This document shows, one piece after another, positions 1 to 15,200 of a stretch of 64,000 nucleotides of DNA. The stretch is from contig NC_135141.1 in assembly GCF_051014445.1 (NCBI RefSeq), positions 24,575,422-24,639,421 of the forward strand, read 5' to 3'. Under the pieces are notes generated by a model. It saw only the letters and a program-made list of their open reading frames with translations. It ran no database searches and had not been told where the DNA came from. How positions within the stretch are numbered: position 1 is the stretch's first letter; each line of letters starts with the position of its first letter. The translations under genes and the position numbers were made by a program. This DNA comes from Colletes latitarsis (Eukaryota; Arthropoda; Insecta; Hymenoptera; Colletidae).

Positions 1-3000
1 AGAATGCGAAAGTATGAGTCTGATGAGTGAAAATCCCAGGGCTAACCTAGACCTAACATGCGTTATCCTCTAAAATATTGATCCAAACCAGGTTTAATGG
101 ACTGTTTCAGTGTGGTACCACTTTACTACGTGATCCAAAGCAGAAAAAACCCTCGATCAGGTCAACATGTATGTTAAAACTGCGAAAGTATGACCCTGAT
201 GAGGGCAAATACCAGGCCTAACCTAGACCTAACATGCGTTGTCCTCTAAAATATTGATGGAAACCAGGTTTAATCGACTGTTTCAGCGTGGTGCCACATT
301 ACTATGTGATACAATCCAGAAACAGCCCAGGATCTAGCCATGAAGTATGAGAAATATGCGAAAGTATGAGCCTGATGAGGGCAAATCCCAGGCCTAACCT
401 AGACCCAACATGAATTATTCTCTAAAATATTGATCGAAACCTGATTTAATTGACTGTTTCAGTGTTGTACTTCATTACTACGTGGTGCAATCAAGAAAAA
501 GCCCAGGATCTGGCCATCAAGTATAAGAGATATGCGAAAGAATGAGCCTGATGAGAGCATATCCCAGACCTAACCCAGACCTAACATGAATTATTCTGTA
601 AAATATTCATCGAAACCAGGTTTAATTGACTGTTTCAGTGGGGTACCACATTACTACGTGATCCAATCCAGCAATAGCCCAGGATCCGTTCAACAAGTAT
701 GTGAAGTATGCGAAAGTATGAGTCTGATGAGTGAAAATCCCAGGCCAAACCCAGACCTAACATGCCTTATCCTATAAAACATTGATGGAAACCAGGTTTA
801 ATTGACTGTTTCAGTGTCGTACTTCATTACTACGTGGTACAATCCAGTAAAAACCCAGGATCCGTTCAACAAGTATGTGAAGAATGCGAAAGTAAGAGTC
901 TGATGAGTGAAAATCCCCGGCCTAACCTAGACCTAACGTGCGTTATCCTAAAAAATATTGTTCGAAACCAGGTTTAATCGACTGTTTCAGTGTGGTACCA
1001 CACTACTACGTGACCCAAACCGGAAAAAACCCAGGATCTAGCCATCAAGTATGAGAAATATGCGAAAGTATGAGCCTGATGAGGGCGAATCCCAGACCTA
1101 TCCCAGACCTAACTTGCGTTATCCTCAAAAATATTGATGGAAACCAGGTTTAATTGACTGTTTCAGTGTTGCATTTCATTACTACGTGATCCAAACCAGT
1201 AAAAACCCAGGATCCGTTCAACAAGTATGTGCAGAATGCGAAAGTATGAGTGTGATGAGTGAAAAACCCCGGCCTAACCTAGACCTAACATGCGTTATCC
1301 TCAAATATATTTATCGAAACCTGGTTTAATCGTCTGTTTCAGTGTGGTACCACATTACTATGTGATCCAAATCAGAAAATAACCCAGGATCAGTTCAACG
1401 AGTATGTGAAGTGTGCGAAAGTATGAGTCCGGTGAGGGCAAATCCCCGACCTATCCCAGACCTAACATGCGTTGTCCTCTAAAATATTTATCAAGACCAG
1501 GTTTAATTGATTGTTTCAGTGTGGTCCCACATTACTACGTGATCCAAACCAGAAAAAACCCAGGATCCGTTCAACAAGTATGTGAAGAATGCGAAAGTAT
1601 GAGTCTGATGAGTGAAAATCACAGACCTAACCTAGACCTAACATGCGTTATCCTCTAAAATATTGATCCAAACCAGGTTTAATGGACCGTTTCAGTGTGG
1701 TACCACACTACTACGTGATCCAAACCAGAAAAAACCCAGGATCTGTTCAACAAGTATGTGAAAATCACGAAAGTATGAGCCTGATGAGGGCAAATCCCAG
1801 ACCTATGCAAGACCTAACTTGTGTTGTCCTCTAAGATATTGATGGAAACCATGTTTAATCGACTGTTTCAGTGTTGTACTTCATTACTACGTGATGCAAA
1901 CCAGAAAAAGCGCAGGATCTAGCCATGAAGTATGAGAAATATGCGAAAGTATGAGCCCGACGAGGGAAAATCCTAGACCTAACCAAACCTAACATGCGTT
2001 ATCCTCTAAAATATTGATCCAAACCAGGTTTAATTGACTGTTTCAGCGTGGTACCGCATTACTACGTGATACAATCCAGAAACAGCCCAGGATATAGCCA
2101 TGAAGTATGAGAAATATGCGAAAGTATGAGCCTGATGAGGGCAAATCCTAGACCTAACCCAGACCTAACATGCGTTGTCCTCTAAAATATTTATCAAGAC
2201 CAGGTTTAATTGATTGTTTCAGTATGGTCCCACATTACTACGTGATCCAAACCAGAAAAAACCCAGGATCGGTTCAACAAGTATGTGAAGAATGCGAAAG
2301 TATGAGTCTGATGAGTGAAAATCCCAGGCCTAACCTAGACCTAACATGCGATATCCTCAAAAATATTGATCGAAACCTGGTTTAATCGACTGTTTCAGTG
2401 TGGTACCACATTACTATGTGATCCAAACCAGAAAATAACCCAGGATCTGTTCAACGAGTATGTGAAGTGTGCGAAAGTATGAGTCTGATGAGGGCAAATC
2501 CCAGACCTATCCCAGACCAAACTTGCGTTATCCTCTAAAATATTTATCAAGACCAGGTTTAATTGATTGTTTCAGTGTGGTCCCACATTACTACGTGATC
2601 CAAACCAGAAAAGACCCAGGATCCGTTCAACAAGTATGTGAAGAATGCGAAAGTATGAGTCTGATGAGTGAAAATCCCAGGCCTATCCCAGACCAAACTT
2701 GCGTTATGCTCTGAAATATTGATCGAAACCAGGTTTAATCGACTGTTTCAGTGTGGTACCACATTGCTACGTGATCCAAACCAGAAAAAACCCAGGATCA
2801 GTTCAACAAGTATGTGAAAAACGCGAAAGTATGAGTCTGATGAGGGATAATCCCAGACCTATCCCAGACCTAACTTGCGTTATCCGCTAAAATAGTGATC
2901 GAAACCAGGTTTAATTGACTGTTTTAGTTGTGGTACCACTTTACTACGTGATCCAAAGCAGAAAAAACTCTTGATCAGGTCAACATGCATGTTAAAACTG

Positions 3001-6000
3001 CGAAAGTATGACTCTGATGAGGGCAAATCCCAGGCCTAACCTAGACCTAACATGCGTTATCCTCAAAAATATTGATCGAAACCTGGTTTAATTGACTGTT
3101 TCAGTGTTGTACTTCATTACTACGTGATGCAAACCAGAAAAAACCCAGGATCCGTTCAACAAGTATGTGAAGAATGCGAAGGTATGAGTCTGATGAGTGA
3201 AAATCCCAGGCCTAGACCTAACACGCGTTATCCTCAAAAATATTGATCGAAACCTGGTTTAATCGACTGTTTCAGTGTGGTACCACATTACTATGTGATC
3301 CAAACCAGAAAATAACCCAGGATCTGTTCTACGAGTATGTGGAGTGTGCGAAAGTATGGGTCTGATGAGGGCAAATCCCAGACCTATCCCAGACCTAACA
3401 TGCGTTATCCTGTAAAATATTTATCAAGACCAGGTTTAATTGATTGTTTCAGTGTGGTCCCACATTACTACGTGATCCAAACCAGAAAAAACCCAGGATC
3501 CGTTCAACAAGTATGTGAAGAATGCGAAAGTATGAGTCTGAAGAGTGAAAATCCCAGACCTAACCTAGACCGAACATACGTTATCCTCTAAAATATTGAT
3601 CCAAACCAGGTTTAATGGACTGTTTCAGTGTGGTACCACACTACTACGTGATCCAAACCAGAAAAAACCCAGGATCTGTTCAACAAGTATGTGAAAAACG
3701 CGAAAGTATGAGCCTGATGAGGGCAAATCCCAGACCTATCTCAGACCAAACTTGCGTTATCCTCCAAAATATTGATCGAAACCAGGTTTAATCGACTGTT
3801 TCAGTGTGGTACCACATTGCTACGTGACCCAAACCAGAAAAAACCCAGGATCCGTTCAACAAGTATGTGAAGAACGCGAAAGTATGAGTCTGATGAGTGA
3901 AAATCCCAGGCCTAGCCTAGACCTAACATGCGTTATCCTCAAAATTATTAATCGAAACCTGGTTTAATCGACTGTTTGAGTGTGGTACCACATTACTACG
4001 TGACCCAAACCAGAAAAAACCCAGGATCCGTTCAACAAGTATGTGAAGAACGCGAAAGTATGAGTCTGATGAGTGAAAATCCCAGGCCTAACCTAGACCT
4101 AACATACGTTATCCTCAAAAATATTGATCGAAACCTGGTTTAATCGACTGTTTCAGTGTGGTACCACATTACTACATGACCCAAACCAGAAAAAACCCAG
4201 GATCCGTTCAACAAGTATGTGAAGAACGCGAAAGTATGAGTCTGATGAGTGAAAATCCCAGGCCTAACCTAGACCTAACATGCGTTATCCTCAAAATTAT
4301 TAATCGAAACCTGGTTTAATCGACTGTTTCAGTGTGGTACCACATTACTACGTGACCCAAACCAGAAAAAACCCAGGATCTGTTCAACAAGTATGTGAAA
4401 AACGCGAAAGTATGAGCCTGATGAGGGCAAATCCCAGACCTATCCCAGACCAAACTTGCGTTATCCTCTAAAATATTGATCGAAACCAGGTTTAATCGAC
4501 CGTTTCAGTGTGGTACCACATTGCTACGTGATCCAAACCAGAAAAAACCCAGGATCAGTTCAACAAGTACGTGAAAAACGCGAATGTATGACCCTGATGA
4601 GGGCGAATCCCAGACCTATCCCAGATCTAACTTGCGTTATCCTCTAAAATATTGATCGACACCAGGTTTAATTGACTGTTTCAGCGTGGTACCGCATTAC
4701 TACGTGATACAATCCAGAAACAGCCCAGGATCTAGCCATGAAGTATGAGAAATATGCGAAAGTATGAGCCTGATGAGGGAAAATCCTAGACCTAACCAAA
4801 CCTAACATGCGTTATCCTCTAAAATATTGATCCAAACCAGGTTTAATGGACTGCTTCAGTGTGGTACCACTTTACTACGTGATGCAAACCAGAAAAAACA
4901 CAGGATCAGTTCAACAAGTACGTGAAAAACGCGAAAGTATGAGCCTGATGAGGGCGAATCCCAGACCTATCCCAGACCTAACTTGCGTTATCCTCTAAAA
5001 TATTGATCGAAACCAGGTTTAATTGACTGTTTCAGCGTGGTACCGCATTACTACGTGATACAATCCAGAAACAGCCCAGGATCTAGCCATGAAGTATGAG
5101 AAATATGCGAAAGTATGAGCCTGATGAGTGCAAATCCTAGACCTAACCTAGACCTAACATGAATTATTCTCTAAAATATTGATCGAAACCAGGTTTAATT
5201 GACTGTTTCAGCGTGGTACCACATTACTACGTGATACAATCCAGAAATAGCCCAGGATCTAGCCATGAAGTATGAGAAATATGCGAAAGTATGAGCCTGA
5301 TGAGGGCACCCTAGACGTAACCCAGACCTAACATACGTTATCCTCTAAAAAATTTATCAAGACAAGGTTTAATTGAATGTTTCAGTGTGGTACCACATTA
5401 CTACGTGAACCAAACCGGAAAAAACCCAGGATCCGTTCAACAAGTATGTGAAGAATGCGAAAGTATGAGTCTGATCAGTGAAAATCCCAGGCCTAACCTA
5501 GACCTAACATGCGTTATCCTCTAAAATATTGATCGAAACCAGGTTTAATGGACTGTTTCAGTGTGGTACCACATTACTATGTGATCCAAACCAGAAAATA
5601 ACCCAGGATCTGTTCAACGAGTATGTGAAGTGTGCGAAAGTATGTGTCTGATGAGGGCAAATCCCAGACCTATCCCAGACCTAACTTGCGTTATCCTCAA
5701 AAATATTGATCGAAACCAGGTTTAATCGACTGTTTCAGTGTGGTACCACATTACTACGTGATCCAAACCAGAAATAACCCAGGATCAGTTCAACAAGTAT
5801 GTGAAAAACGCGAAAGTATGAGCCTGATGAGGGCGAATCCCAGACCTATCTCAGACCTAACTTGCGTTATCCTCTAAAATATTGATCGAAACCAGGTTAA
5901 ATGGACTGTTTCAGCGTGGTACCACATTACTACGTGATACAATCCAGAAATAGCCCAGGATCTAGCCATGAAGTATGAGAAATATGCGAAAGTATGAGCC

Positions 6001-6590
6001 TGATGAGGGCAAATCCTAGACGTAACCCAGACCTAACATACGTTATCCTCTAAAATATTTATCAAGACCAGGTTTAATTGAATGTTTCAGTGTGGTACCA
6101 CATTACTACGTGAACCAAACCAGAAAAAACCCAGGATCCGTTCAACAAGTATGTGAAGAATGCGAAGCTGTGAGTCTGATGAGTGAAAATCTCAGGCCTA
6201 ACCTAGACCTACCATGAATTATTCTCTAAAATATTGATCGAAACCAGGTTTAATGGACTGTTTCAGTGTGGTACCACACTACTACGTGATCCAATGTAGA
6301 AAAAACCCTCGATCAGGTCAACATGTATGTTAAAACTGCGAAAGTATGACCCTGATTAGGGCAAATCCCAGACCTATCCCAGACCTAACTTGTGTTGTCC
6401 TCTAAAATATTGATCGAAACCAGGTTTAATTGACTGTTTCAGCGTGGTACCACATTACTACGTGATACAATCCAGAAATAGCCCAGGATCTAGCCATCAA
6501 GTATGAGAAATATGCGAAAGTATGACCCTGAAGAGGGCAAATCCCAGACTTATCCCAGACCTAACTTGTGTTGTCCTCTAAAATATTGAT

Positions 6591-9500
6591 CGAAACCAGT
6601 ATGAGCCTGATAAGGGCGAATCCCAGACCTATCTCAGACCTAACTTGCGTTATCCTCTAAAATATTGATCGAAACCAGGTTTAATGGACTGTTTCAGTGT
6701 GGTACCACATTACTACGTGATCCAAATCAGAAAAAACCCAGGATCTGTTCAACAAGTATGTGAGAAACGCGAAGGTATGAGCCTGATGAGGGCAAATCCT
6801 AGACCTAACCCAGACCTAACATGCGATATCCTCTAAAATATTGATCGAAACCAGGTTTAATGGACTGTTTCAGTGTGGTACCACACTACTACGTGATCCA
6901 AACCAGAAAAAACCCAGGATCTGTTCAACAGGTATGTGAAAAACGCGAAAGTATGAGCCTGATGAGGGCAAATCCCAGACCTATCCCAGACCTAACTTCC
7001 GTTATCCTCTAAAATATTGATCGAAACCAGGTTTAATTGACTGTTTCAGTGTGGTACCACATTACTACGTGATCCAATCCAGAAATAGCCCAGAATCTAG
7101 CCATGAAGTATGAGAAATATGCGAAAGTATGACCCTGATGAGGGCAAATCCCAGACCTATCCCAGACCTAACTTGCGTTGTGCTCTAAAATATTGATCGA
7201 AGCGAGTATGAGCCTGATGAGGGCAAATCCCAGACCTATCCCAGACCTAACTTGCGTTATCCTCAATAATATTGATCGAAACCAGGTTTAATCGACAGTT
7301 TCAGTGTGGTACCACAATACTACGTGATCCAAACCAGAAGAAAATCCAGGATCTAGCCATGAAGTATGAGAAATATGCGAAAGTATGAGCCTGATGAGGG
7401 CAAATCCTAGACGTAACCCAGACCTAACATACGTTATCCTCTAAAATGTTTATCAAGACCAGGTTTAATTGAATGTTTCAGTGTGGTACCACATTATTAC
7501 GCGAACCAAACCGGAAGAAACCCAGGATCTGTTCAACAAGTATGTGAAGAATGCGAAAGTATGAGTCTGATCAGAGAAAATCCCAGGCCTAACCTAGACC
7601 TAGCATGCGTTATCCTCAATAATATTGATCGAAACCAGGTTTAATCGACAGTTTCAGTGTGGTACCACAATACTACGTGATCCAAACCAGAAAAAAATCC
7701 AGGATCTGTTCAACGAGTATGTGAAGTGTGCGAAAGTATGAGTCTGATGAGGGCAAATCTCTGACCTATCCCAGACCTAACATGCGTTATCCTCTAAAAT
7801 ATTTATCAAGACCAGGTTTAATTGATTGTTTCAGTGTGGTCCCACATTACTACGTGATCCAAACCAGGAAAAACCCAGGATCCGTTCAACAAGTATGTGA
7901 AGAATGCGAAGGTATGAGTCTGATTTGTGAAAATCCCAGGCCTAACCCAGACCTAACACGCGTTATCCTCAAAAATATTGATCGAAACCAGGTTTAATTG
8001 ACTGTTTCAGTGTGGTACCACATTACTACGTGATCCAAATCAGAAAAAACCCAGGATCTGTTCAACAAGTATGTGAGAAACGCGAAGGTATGAGCCTGAT
8101 GAGGGCAAATCCTAGACCTAACCCAGACCTAACATGCGATATCCTCTAAAATATTGATCGAAACCAGGTTTAATGGACTGTTTCAGTGTGGTACCACATT
8201 ACTACGTGAACCAAACCAGAAAAAACACAGGAGCCGTTCAACAAGTATGTGAAGAATGCGAAAGTATGAGTCTGATGAGTGAAAATCCACGGCCTAACCT
8301 GGACCTAACATGCGCTATCCTCTAAAATATTGATCGAAACCAGGTTTAATTGACTGTTTCAGCGTGGTACCACATTACTACGTGATACAATCCAGAAATA
8401 GCCCAGGATCTAGCCATGAAGTATGAGAAATATGCGAAAGTATGAGCCTGATGAGGGCACCCTACACGTAACCCAGACCTAACATACGTTATCCTCTAAA
8501 AAATTTATCAAGACAAGGTTTAATTGAATGTTTCAGTGTGGCACCACATTACTACGTGAACCAAACCGGAAAAAACCCAGGATCCGATCAACAAGTATGT
8601 GAAGTATGCGAAAGTATGAGTCTGATGAGCGCAAATCCCAGGCCTAACCCAGACCTAACACGCGTTATCCTCTAAAACATTGATCGAAACCAGGTTTAAT
8701 GGACTGTTTCAGTGTGGTACCACATTACTACGTGATCCAAACCAGTAAAACCCCAGGATCCGTTCAACAAGTATGTGAAGAATGCGAAAGTATGAGTCTG
8801 ATGAGTGAAAATCCTCGGCCTAACCTAGACCTAACATGCGTTATCCTCAAAAATATTGATCGAAACCAGGTTTAATGGACAGTTTCAGTGTGGTACCACA
8901 CTACTACGTGATCCAAACCAGAAAAAAACCCAGGATCTGTTCAACTAGTATGTGAAAAACGCGAAAGTATGAGCCTGATGAGGGCAAATCCCAGACCGAT
9001 CCCAGACCTAACTTGCGTTATCCTCTAAAATATTGATCGAAACCAGGTTTAATTGACTGTTTCAGCGTGGTACCACGTTACTACGTGATACAATCCTGAA
9101 ACAGCCCAGGATCTAGCCATGAAGTATGAGAAAGATGCCAAAGTATGAGCCTGACGAGGGCAAATCCTAGACCTAACCCAAACCTAACATGCGTTATCCT
9201 CTAAAATATTGATCCAAACAAGGTTTAATGTTCAGCTTCAGTGTGGTACTTCTTTACTACGTGATCCATAGCAGAAAAAACCCTCGATCAGGTCAACATG
9301 TATGTTAAAACTGCGAAAGTATGACCCTGATGAAGGCAAATCCCAGACCGATCCCAGACCTAACATGCGTTCTCCTCCAAAATATTGATGGAAACTTGGT
9401 TTAATTGACTGTTTCAGTGTTGTACTTCATTACTACGTGATGCAATCCAGAAAAAGCCCAGGATCTAGCCATCAAGTATGAGAAATATGCGAAAGAATGA

Positions 9501-12257
9501 GCCTGATGAGAGCAAATCCCAGACCTAACCTAGACCTAACATGGATTATTCTCTAAAATATTGATCGAAACCAGGTTTAATTGACTGTTTCAGTGTGGTA
9601 CCACATTACTACGTGATCCAAACCAGTAAAACCCCAGGATCCGTACAACAAGTATGTGAAGAATGCGAAAGTATGAGTCTGATGAGTGAAAATCCTCGGC
9701 CTAACCTAGACCTAACATGCGTTATCCTCTAAAATATTGATCGAAACCAGGTTTAATTGACTGTTTCAGTGTGGCACCACATTACTACGTGATCCAATCC
9801 AGAAATAGCCCAGAATCTAGCCATGAAGTATGAGAAATATGCGAAAGTATGACCCTGATGAGGGCAAATCCCAGACCTATCCCAGACCTAACTTGCGTTG
9901 TGCTCTAAAATATTGATCGAAACCAGTATGAGCGTGATGAGGGCGAATCCCAGACCTATCTCAGACCTAACTTGCGTTATCCTCTAAAATATTGATCGAA
10001 ACCAGGTTTAATTGACTGTTTCAGCGTGGTACCACATTACTACGTGATACAATCCAGAAATAGCCCAGGATCTGTTCAACAAGTATGTGAAAAATGCGAA
10101 AGTATGATCCTGATGAGGGCAAATCCTAGACCTAACCCAGACCTAACATGCGATATCCTCTAAAATATTGATCGAAACCAGGTTTAATTGACTGTTTCAG
10201 CGTGGTACCACGTTACTACGTGATACAATCCTGAAACAGCCCAGGATCTAGCCATCAAGTATGAGAAATATGCGAAAGAATGAGCCTGATGAGAGCAAAT
10301 CCCAGACCTAACCTAGACCTAACATGGATTATTCTCTAAAATATTGATCGAAACCAGGTTTAATTGACTGTTTCAGTGTGGTACCACATCACTACGTGAT
10401 CCAAACCATTAAAACCCCAGGATCCGTACAACAAGTATGTGAAGAATGCGAAAGTATGAGTCTGATGAGTGAAAATCCTCGGCCTAACCTAGACCTAACA
10501 TGCGTTATCCTCAAAAATATTGATCGAAACCAGGTTTAATGGACTGTTTCAGTGTGGTACCACATTACTACGTGATCCAAATCAGAAAAAACCCAGGATC
10601 TGTTCAACAAGTATGTGAGAAACGCGAAGGTATGAGCCTGATGAGGGCAAATCCTAGACCTAACCCAGACCTAACATGCTATATCCTCTAAAATATTGAT
10701 CGAAACCAGTATGAGCCTGATAAGAGCGAATCCCAGACCTATCCCAGACCTAACTTGCGTTATCCTCTAAAATATTGATCGAAACCAGGTTTAAGTGACT
10801 GTTTCAGCGTGGTACCACATTACTACGTGATACAATCCAGAAATAGCCCAGGATCTGTTCAACAAGTATGTGAAAAATGCGAAAGTATGATCCTGATGAG
10901 GGCAAATCCCAGACCTATCCCAGACCTAACTTGGGTTGTCCTCTAAAATATTGATCGAAACCAGGTTTAATGGACTGTTCCAGTGTGGTACCACATTACT
11001 ACGTGATGCAATCCAGAAAAAGACCAGGATCTAGCCATCAAGTATGAGAAATATGCGAAAGAATGAGCCTGATGGGAGCAAATGCCAGACCTAACCTAGA
11101 CCTAACATAAATTATTCTCTAAAATATTGATCGAAACCAGGTTTAATGGACTGTTTCAGTGTGGTACCACACTACTACGTGATCCAAACCAGAAAAAACC
11201 CAGGATCTGTTCAACAGGTATGTGAAAAACGCGAAAGTATGAGTCTGATCAGAGAAAATCCCAGGCCTAACCTAGACCTAACATGCGTTATCCTCAATAA
11301 TATTGATCGAAACCAGGTTTAATCGACAGTTTCAGTGTGGTACCACAATACTACGTGATCCAAACCAGAAAAAAATCCAGGATCTGTTCAACGAGTATGT
11401 GAAGTGTGCGAAAGTATGAGTCTGATGAGGGCAAATCTCTGACCTATCCCAGACCTAGCTTGCGTTATCCTCTAAAATATTGATAGAAACCAGGTTTAAT
11501 TGACTGTTTTATTTGTGGTACCACTTTACTACGTGATCCAAAGCAGAAAAAACCCTCGATCAGGTCAACATGCATGTTAAAATTGCGAAAGTATGACCCT
11601 GATGAGGGCAAATCCCAGGCCTAACATGCGTTATCTTCTAAAATATTGAACGAAACCAGGTTTAATGGACTGTTTCAGTGTGGTACCACATTACTACGTG
11701 ATCCAAACCAGAAAGAACCCAGGATCAGTTCAACAAGTATGTGAAAAACGCGAAAGTATGAGCCTGATGAGGGCAAATCCCAGACCTATCCCAGACCGAA
11801 CATGCGTTATCCTCTAAAATATTGATCGAAACCAGGTTTAATGGACTGTTTCAGTGTGGTACCACATTACTACGTGATCCAAACAAGAAAAAACCCAGGA
11901 TCAGTTCAACAAGTATGTGAAAAACGCGAAAGTATGAGCCTGATGAGGGCGAATCCCAGACCTATCTCAGACCTAACTTGCGTTATCCTCTAAAATATTC
12001 ATCGAAACCAGGTTTAATTGACTGTTTCAGCGTGGTACCACATTACTACGTGATACAATCCAGAAATAGCCCAGGATCTAGCCATCAAGTATGAGAAATA
12101 TGCGAAAGTATGACCCTGAAGAGGGCAAATCCCAGACCTATCCCAGACCTAACTTGTGTTGTCCTCTAAAATATTGATCGAAACCAGTATGAGCCTGATA
12201 AGGGCGAATCCCAGACCTATCTCAGACCTAACTTGCGTTATCCTCTAAAATATTGAT
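6591..12257. repeat. Five 79-bp truncated satellite monomers with a common deletion junction
   Basis: At 6591-6669, 7198-7276, 9918-9996, 10701-10779 and 12179-12257 the spacing between successive GATCGAAAC landmarks is 79 bp instead of 176. In each case the sequence jumps from GATCGAAACCAG (or a close variant) straight to TATGAGC(C/G)TGAT, removing 97 bp that include the TGTGGTACCACA palindrome. The identical junction in five dispersed units argues for one deletion event later copied by unequal exchange or segmental amplification. Confidence 0.85.
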
Positions 12258-15200
12258 CGAAACCAGGTTTAATTGACTGTTTCAGCGTGGTACCACATTA
12301 CTACGTGATACAATCCAGAAATAGCCCAGGATCTGTTCAACAAGTATGTGAAAAATGCGAAAGTATGATCCTGATGGGGGCAAATCCCAGACCTATCCCA
12401 GACCTAACTTGGGTTGTCCTCTAAAATATTGATCGAAACCAGGTTTAATTGACTGTTTCAGTGTGGTACCTCATTACTACGTGATGCAATCCAGAAAAAG
12501 ACCAGGATCTAGCCATCAAGTATGAGAAATATGCGAAAGAATGAGCCTGATGGGAGTAAATCCCAGACCTAACCTAGACCAAACATGGATTATTCTCTAA
12601 AATATTGATCGAAACCAGGTTTAATTGACTGTTTCAGTGTGGTACCACATTACTACGTGATCCAAAGCAGAAAAAACCCTCGATCAGGTCAACATGCATG
12701 TTAAAACTGCGAAAGTATGACCCTGATGAGGGCAAATCCCAGGCCAAACCTATACCTAACATGCGTTATCTTCTAAAATATTGAGCGAAACCAGGTTTAA
12801 TGGACTGTTTCAGTGTGGTACCACATTACTACGTGAACCAAACCAGAAAAAACCCAGGATCAGTTCAAGAAGTATGTGAAAAACGCGAAGGTATGAGCCT
12901 GATAAAGGCGAATCCCAGACCTATCCCAGACCTAACTTGCGTTATCCTCTAAAATATTGATCGAAACCAGGTTTAATTGACTGTTTCAGCGTGGTATCAC
13001 GTTACTACGTGATACAATCCTGAAACAGCGCAGGATCTAGCCATGAAGTATGAGAAATATGCGAAAGTATGAGCCTGACGAGGGCAAATCCTAGACCTAA
13101 CCCAAACTTAACATGCGTTATCCTCTAAAATATTGATCCAAACCAGGTTTAATGGACAGCATCAGTGTGATACCACTTTACTACGTGATCCAAAGCAGAA
13201 AAAACCCTCGATCAGGTCAACATGTATGTTAAAACTGCGAAAGTATGACCCTGATGAGGGCAAATCCCAGGCCTAACCTAGACCTAGCATGCGTTGTCCT
13301 CTAAAATATTGATGGAAACTTGGTTTAATTGACTGTTTCAGTGTTGTACTTCATTACTACGTGATGCAATCCAGAAAAAGCCCATGATCTAGCCATCAAG
13401 TATGAGAAATATGCGAAAGAATGAGCCTGATGAGAGCAAATCCCAGACCTAACCTAGACCTAACATGGATTATTCTCTAAGATATTGATCGAAACCAGGT
13501 TTAATTGACTGTTTCAGTGTGGTACCACATTACTACGTGATCCAAACCAGTAAAACCCCAGGATCCGTTCAACAAGTATGAGAAGAATGCGAAAGTATGA
13601 GTCTGATGAGTGAAAATCCTCGGCCTAACCTAGACCTAACATGCGTTATCCTCAAAAATATTGATCGAAACCAGGTTTAATGGACAGTTTCAGTGTGGTA
13701 CCACACTACTACGTGATCCAAACCAGAAAAAAACCCAGGATCTGTTCAACTAGTATGTGAAAAACGCGAAAGTATGAGCCTGATGAGGGCAAATCCCAGA
13801 CCGATCCCAGACCTAACTTGCGTTATCCTCTAAAATATTGATCGAAACCAGGTTTAATTGACTGTTTCAGCGTGGTACCACGTTACTACGTGATACAATC
13901 CTGAAACAGCCCAGGATCTAGCCATGAAGTATGAGAAATATGCCAAAGTATGAGCCTGACGAGGGCAAATCCTAGACCTAACCCAAACCTAACATGCGTT
14001 ATCCTCTAAAATATTGATCCAAACCAGGTTTAATCGACTGTTTCAGTGTGGTACCACACTACTACGTGACCCAAACCAGAAAAATCCCAGTATCTGTTCA
14101 ACAAGTATGTGAAAAACGCGAAAGTATGAGCCTGATGAGGGCAAATCCCAGACCTATCCCAGACCTAACTTACGTTATCCTCAAAAATATTGATCGAAAC
14201 CTGGTTTAATCGACTGTTTCAGTGTGGTACCACATTACTAAGTGATCCAAACCAGACAAAACCCAGGATCCGTTCAACAAGTATGTGAAGAATGCGACAG
14301 TATGAGTCTGATTAGTGAAAATCCCAGACCTAACCTAGACCTAACATGCGTTATTCTCTAAAATGTTGGTCGAAACCAGGTTTAATTGACTGTTTCAGTG
14401 TGGTCCCACATTACTACGTGATCCAAACCAGAAAAAACCCAGGATCCGTTCAACAAGTATGTGAAGAATGCGAAAGTATGAGTCTGATGAGTGAAAATGC
14501 CAGGCCTAACCTAGACCTAACATGCGTTATCCTCAAAAATATTGATCGAAACCTGGTTTAATCGACTGTTTCAGTGTGGTACCACATTACTATGTGATCC
14601 AAACCAGAAAATAACCCAAGATCTGTTCAACGAGTATGTGAAGTGTGCGAAAGTATGAGTCTGATGAGGTCAAATCCCAGACCAATACCAGACTTAACTT
14701 GCGTTATCCTCGAAAATATTGATCGAAACAAGGTTTAATGGACTGTTTCAGTGTGGTACCACATTACTACGTGATCCAAACCTGAAAAAACCCAGGTTCA
14801 GTTCAACAAGTATGAGAAGAATGCGAAAGTATGAGTCTGATGAGTGAAAATCCCAGGGCAAACCAAGACCTAACATGCGTTATCCTCTAAAATACTGGTC
14901 GAAACCAGGTTTAATTGACTGTTTCAGTGTTGTACTTCATTACTACGTGATCCAATCCAGAAATAGCCCAGGATCTAGCCATGAAGTATGAGAAATATGC
15001 GAAAGTATGAGCCTGACGAGGGCAAATCCTAGACCTAACCCAGACCTAACATGCGTTATCCTCTAAAATATTTATCAAGACCAGGTTTAATTGATTGTGT
15101 CAGTGTGGTCCCACATTACTACGTGATCCAAACCAGAAAAAAACCCCAAAACCATTCAACAAGTATGTGAAGAATGCGAAAGTATGAGTCTGATGAGTGA

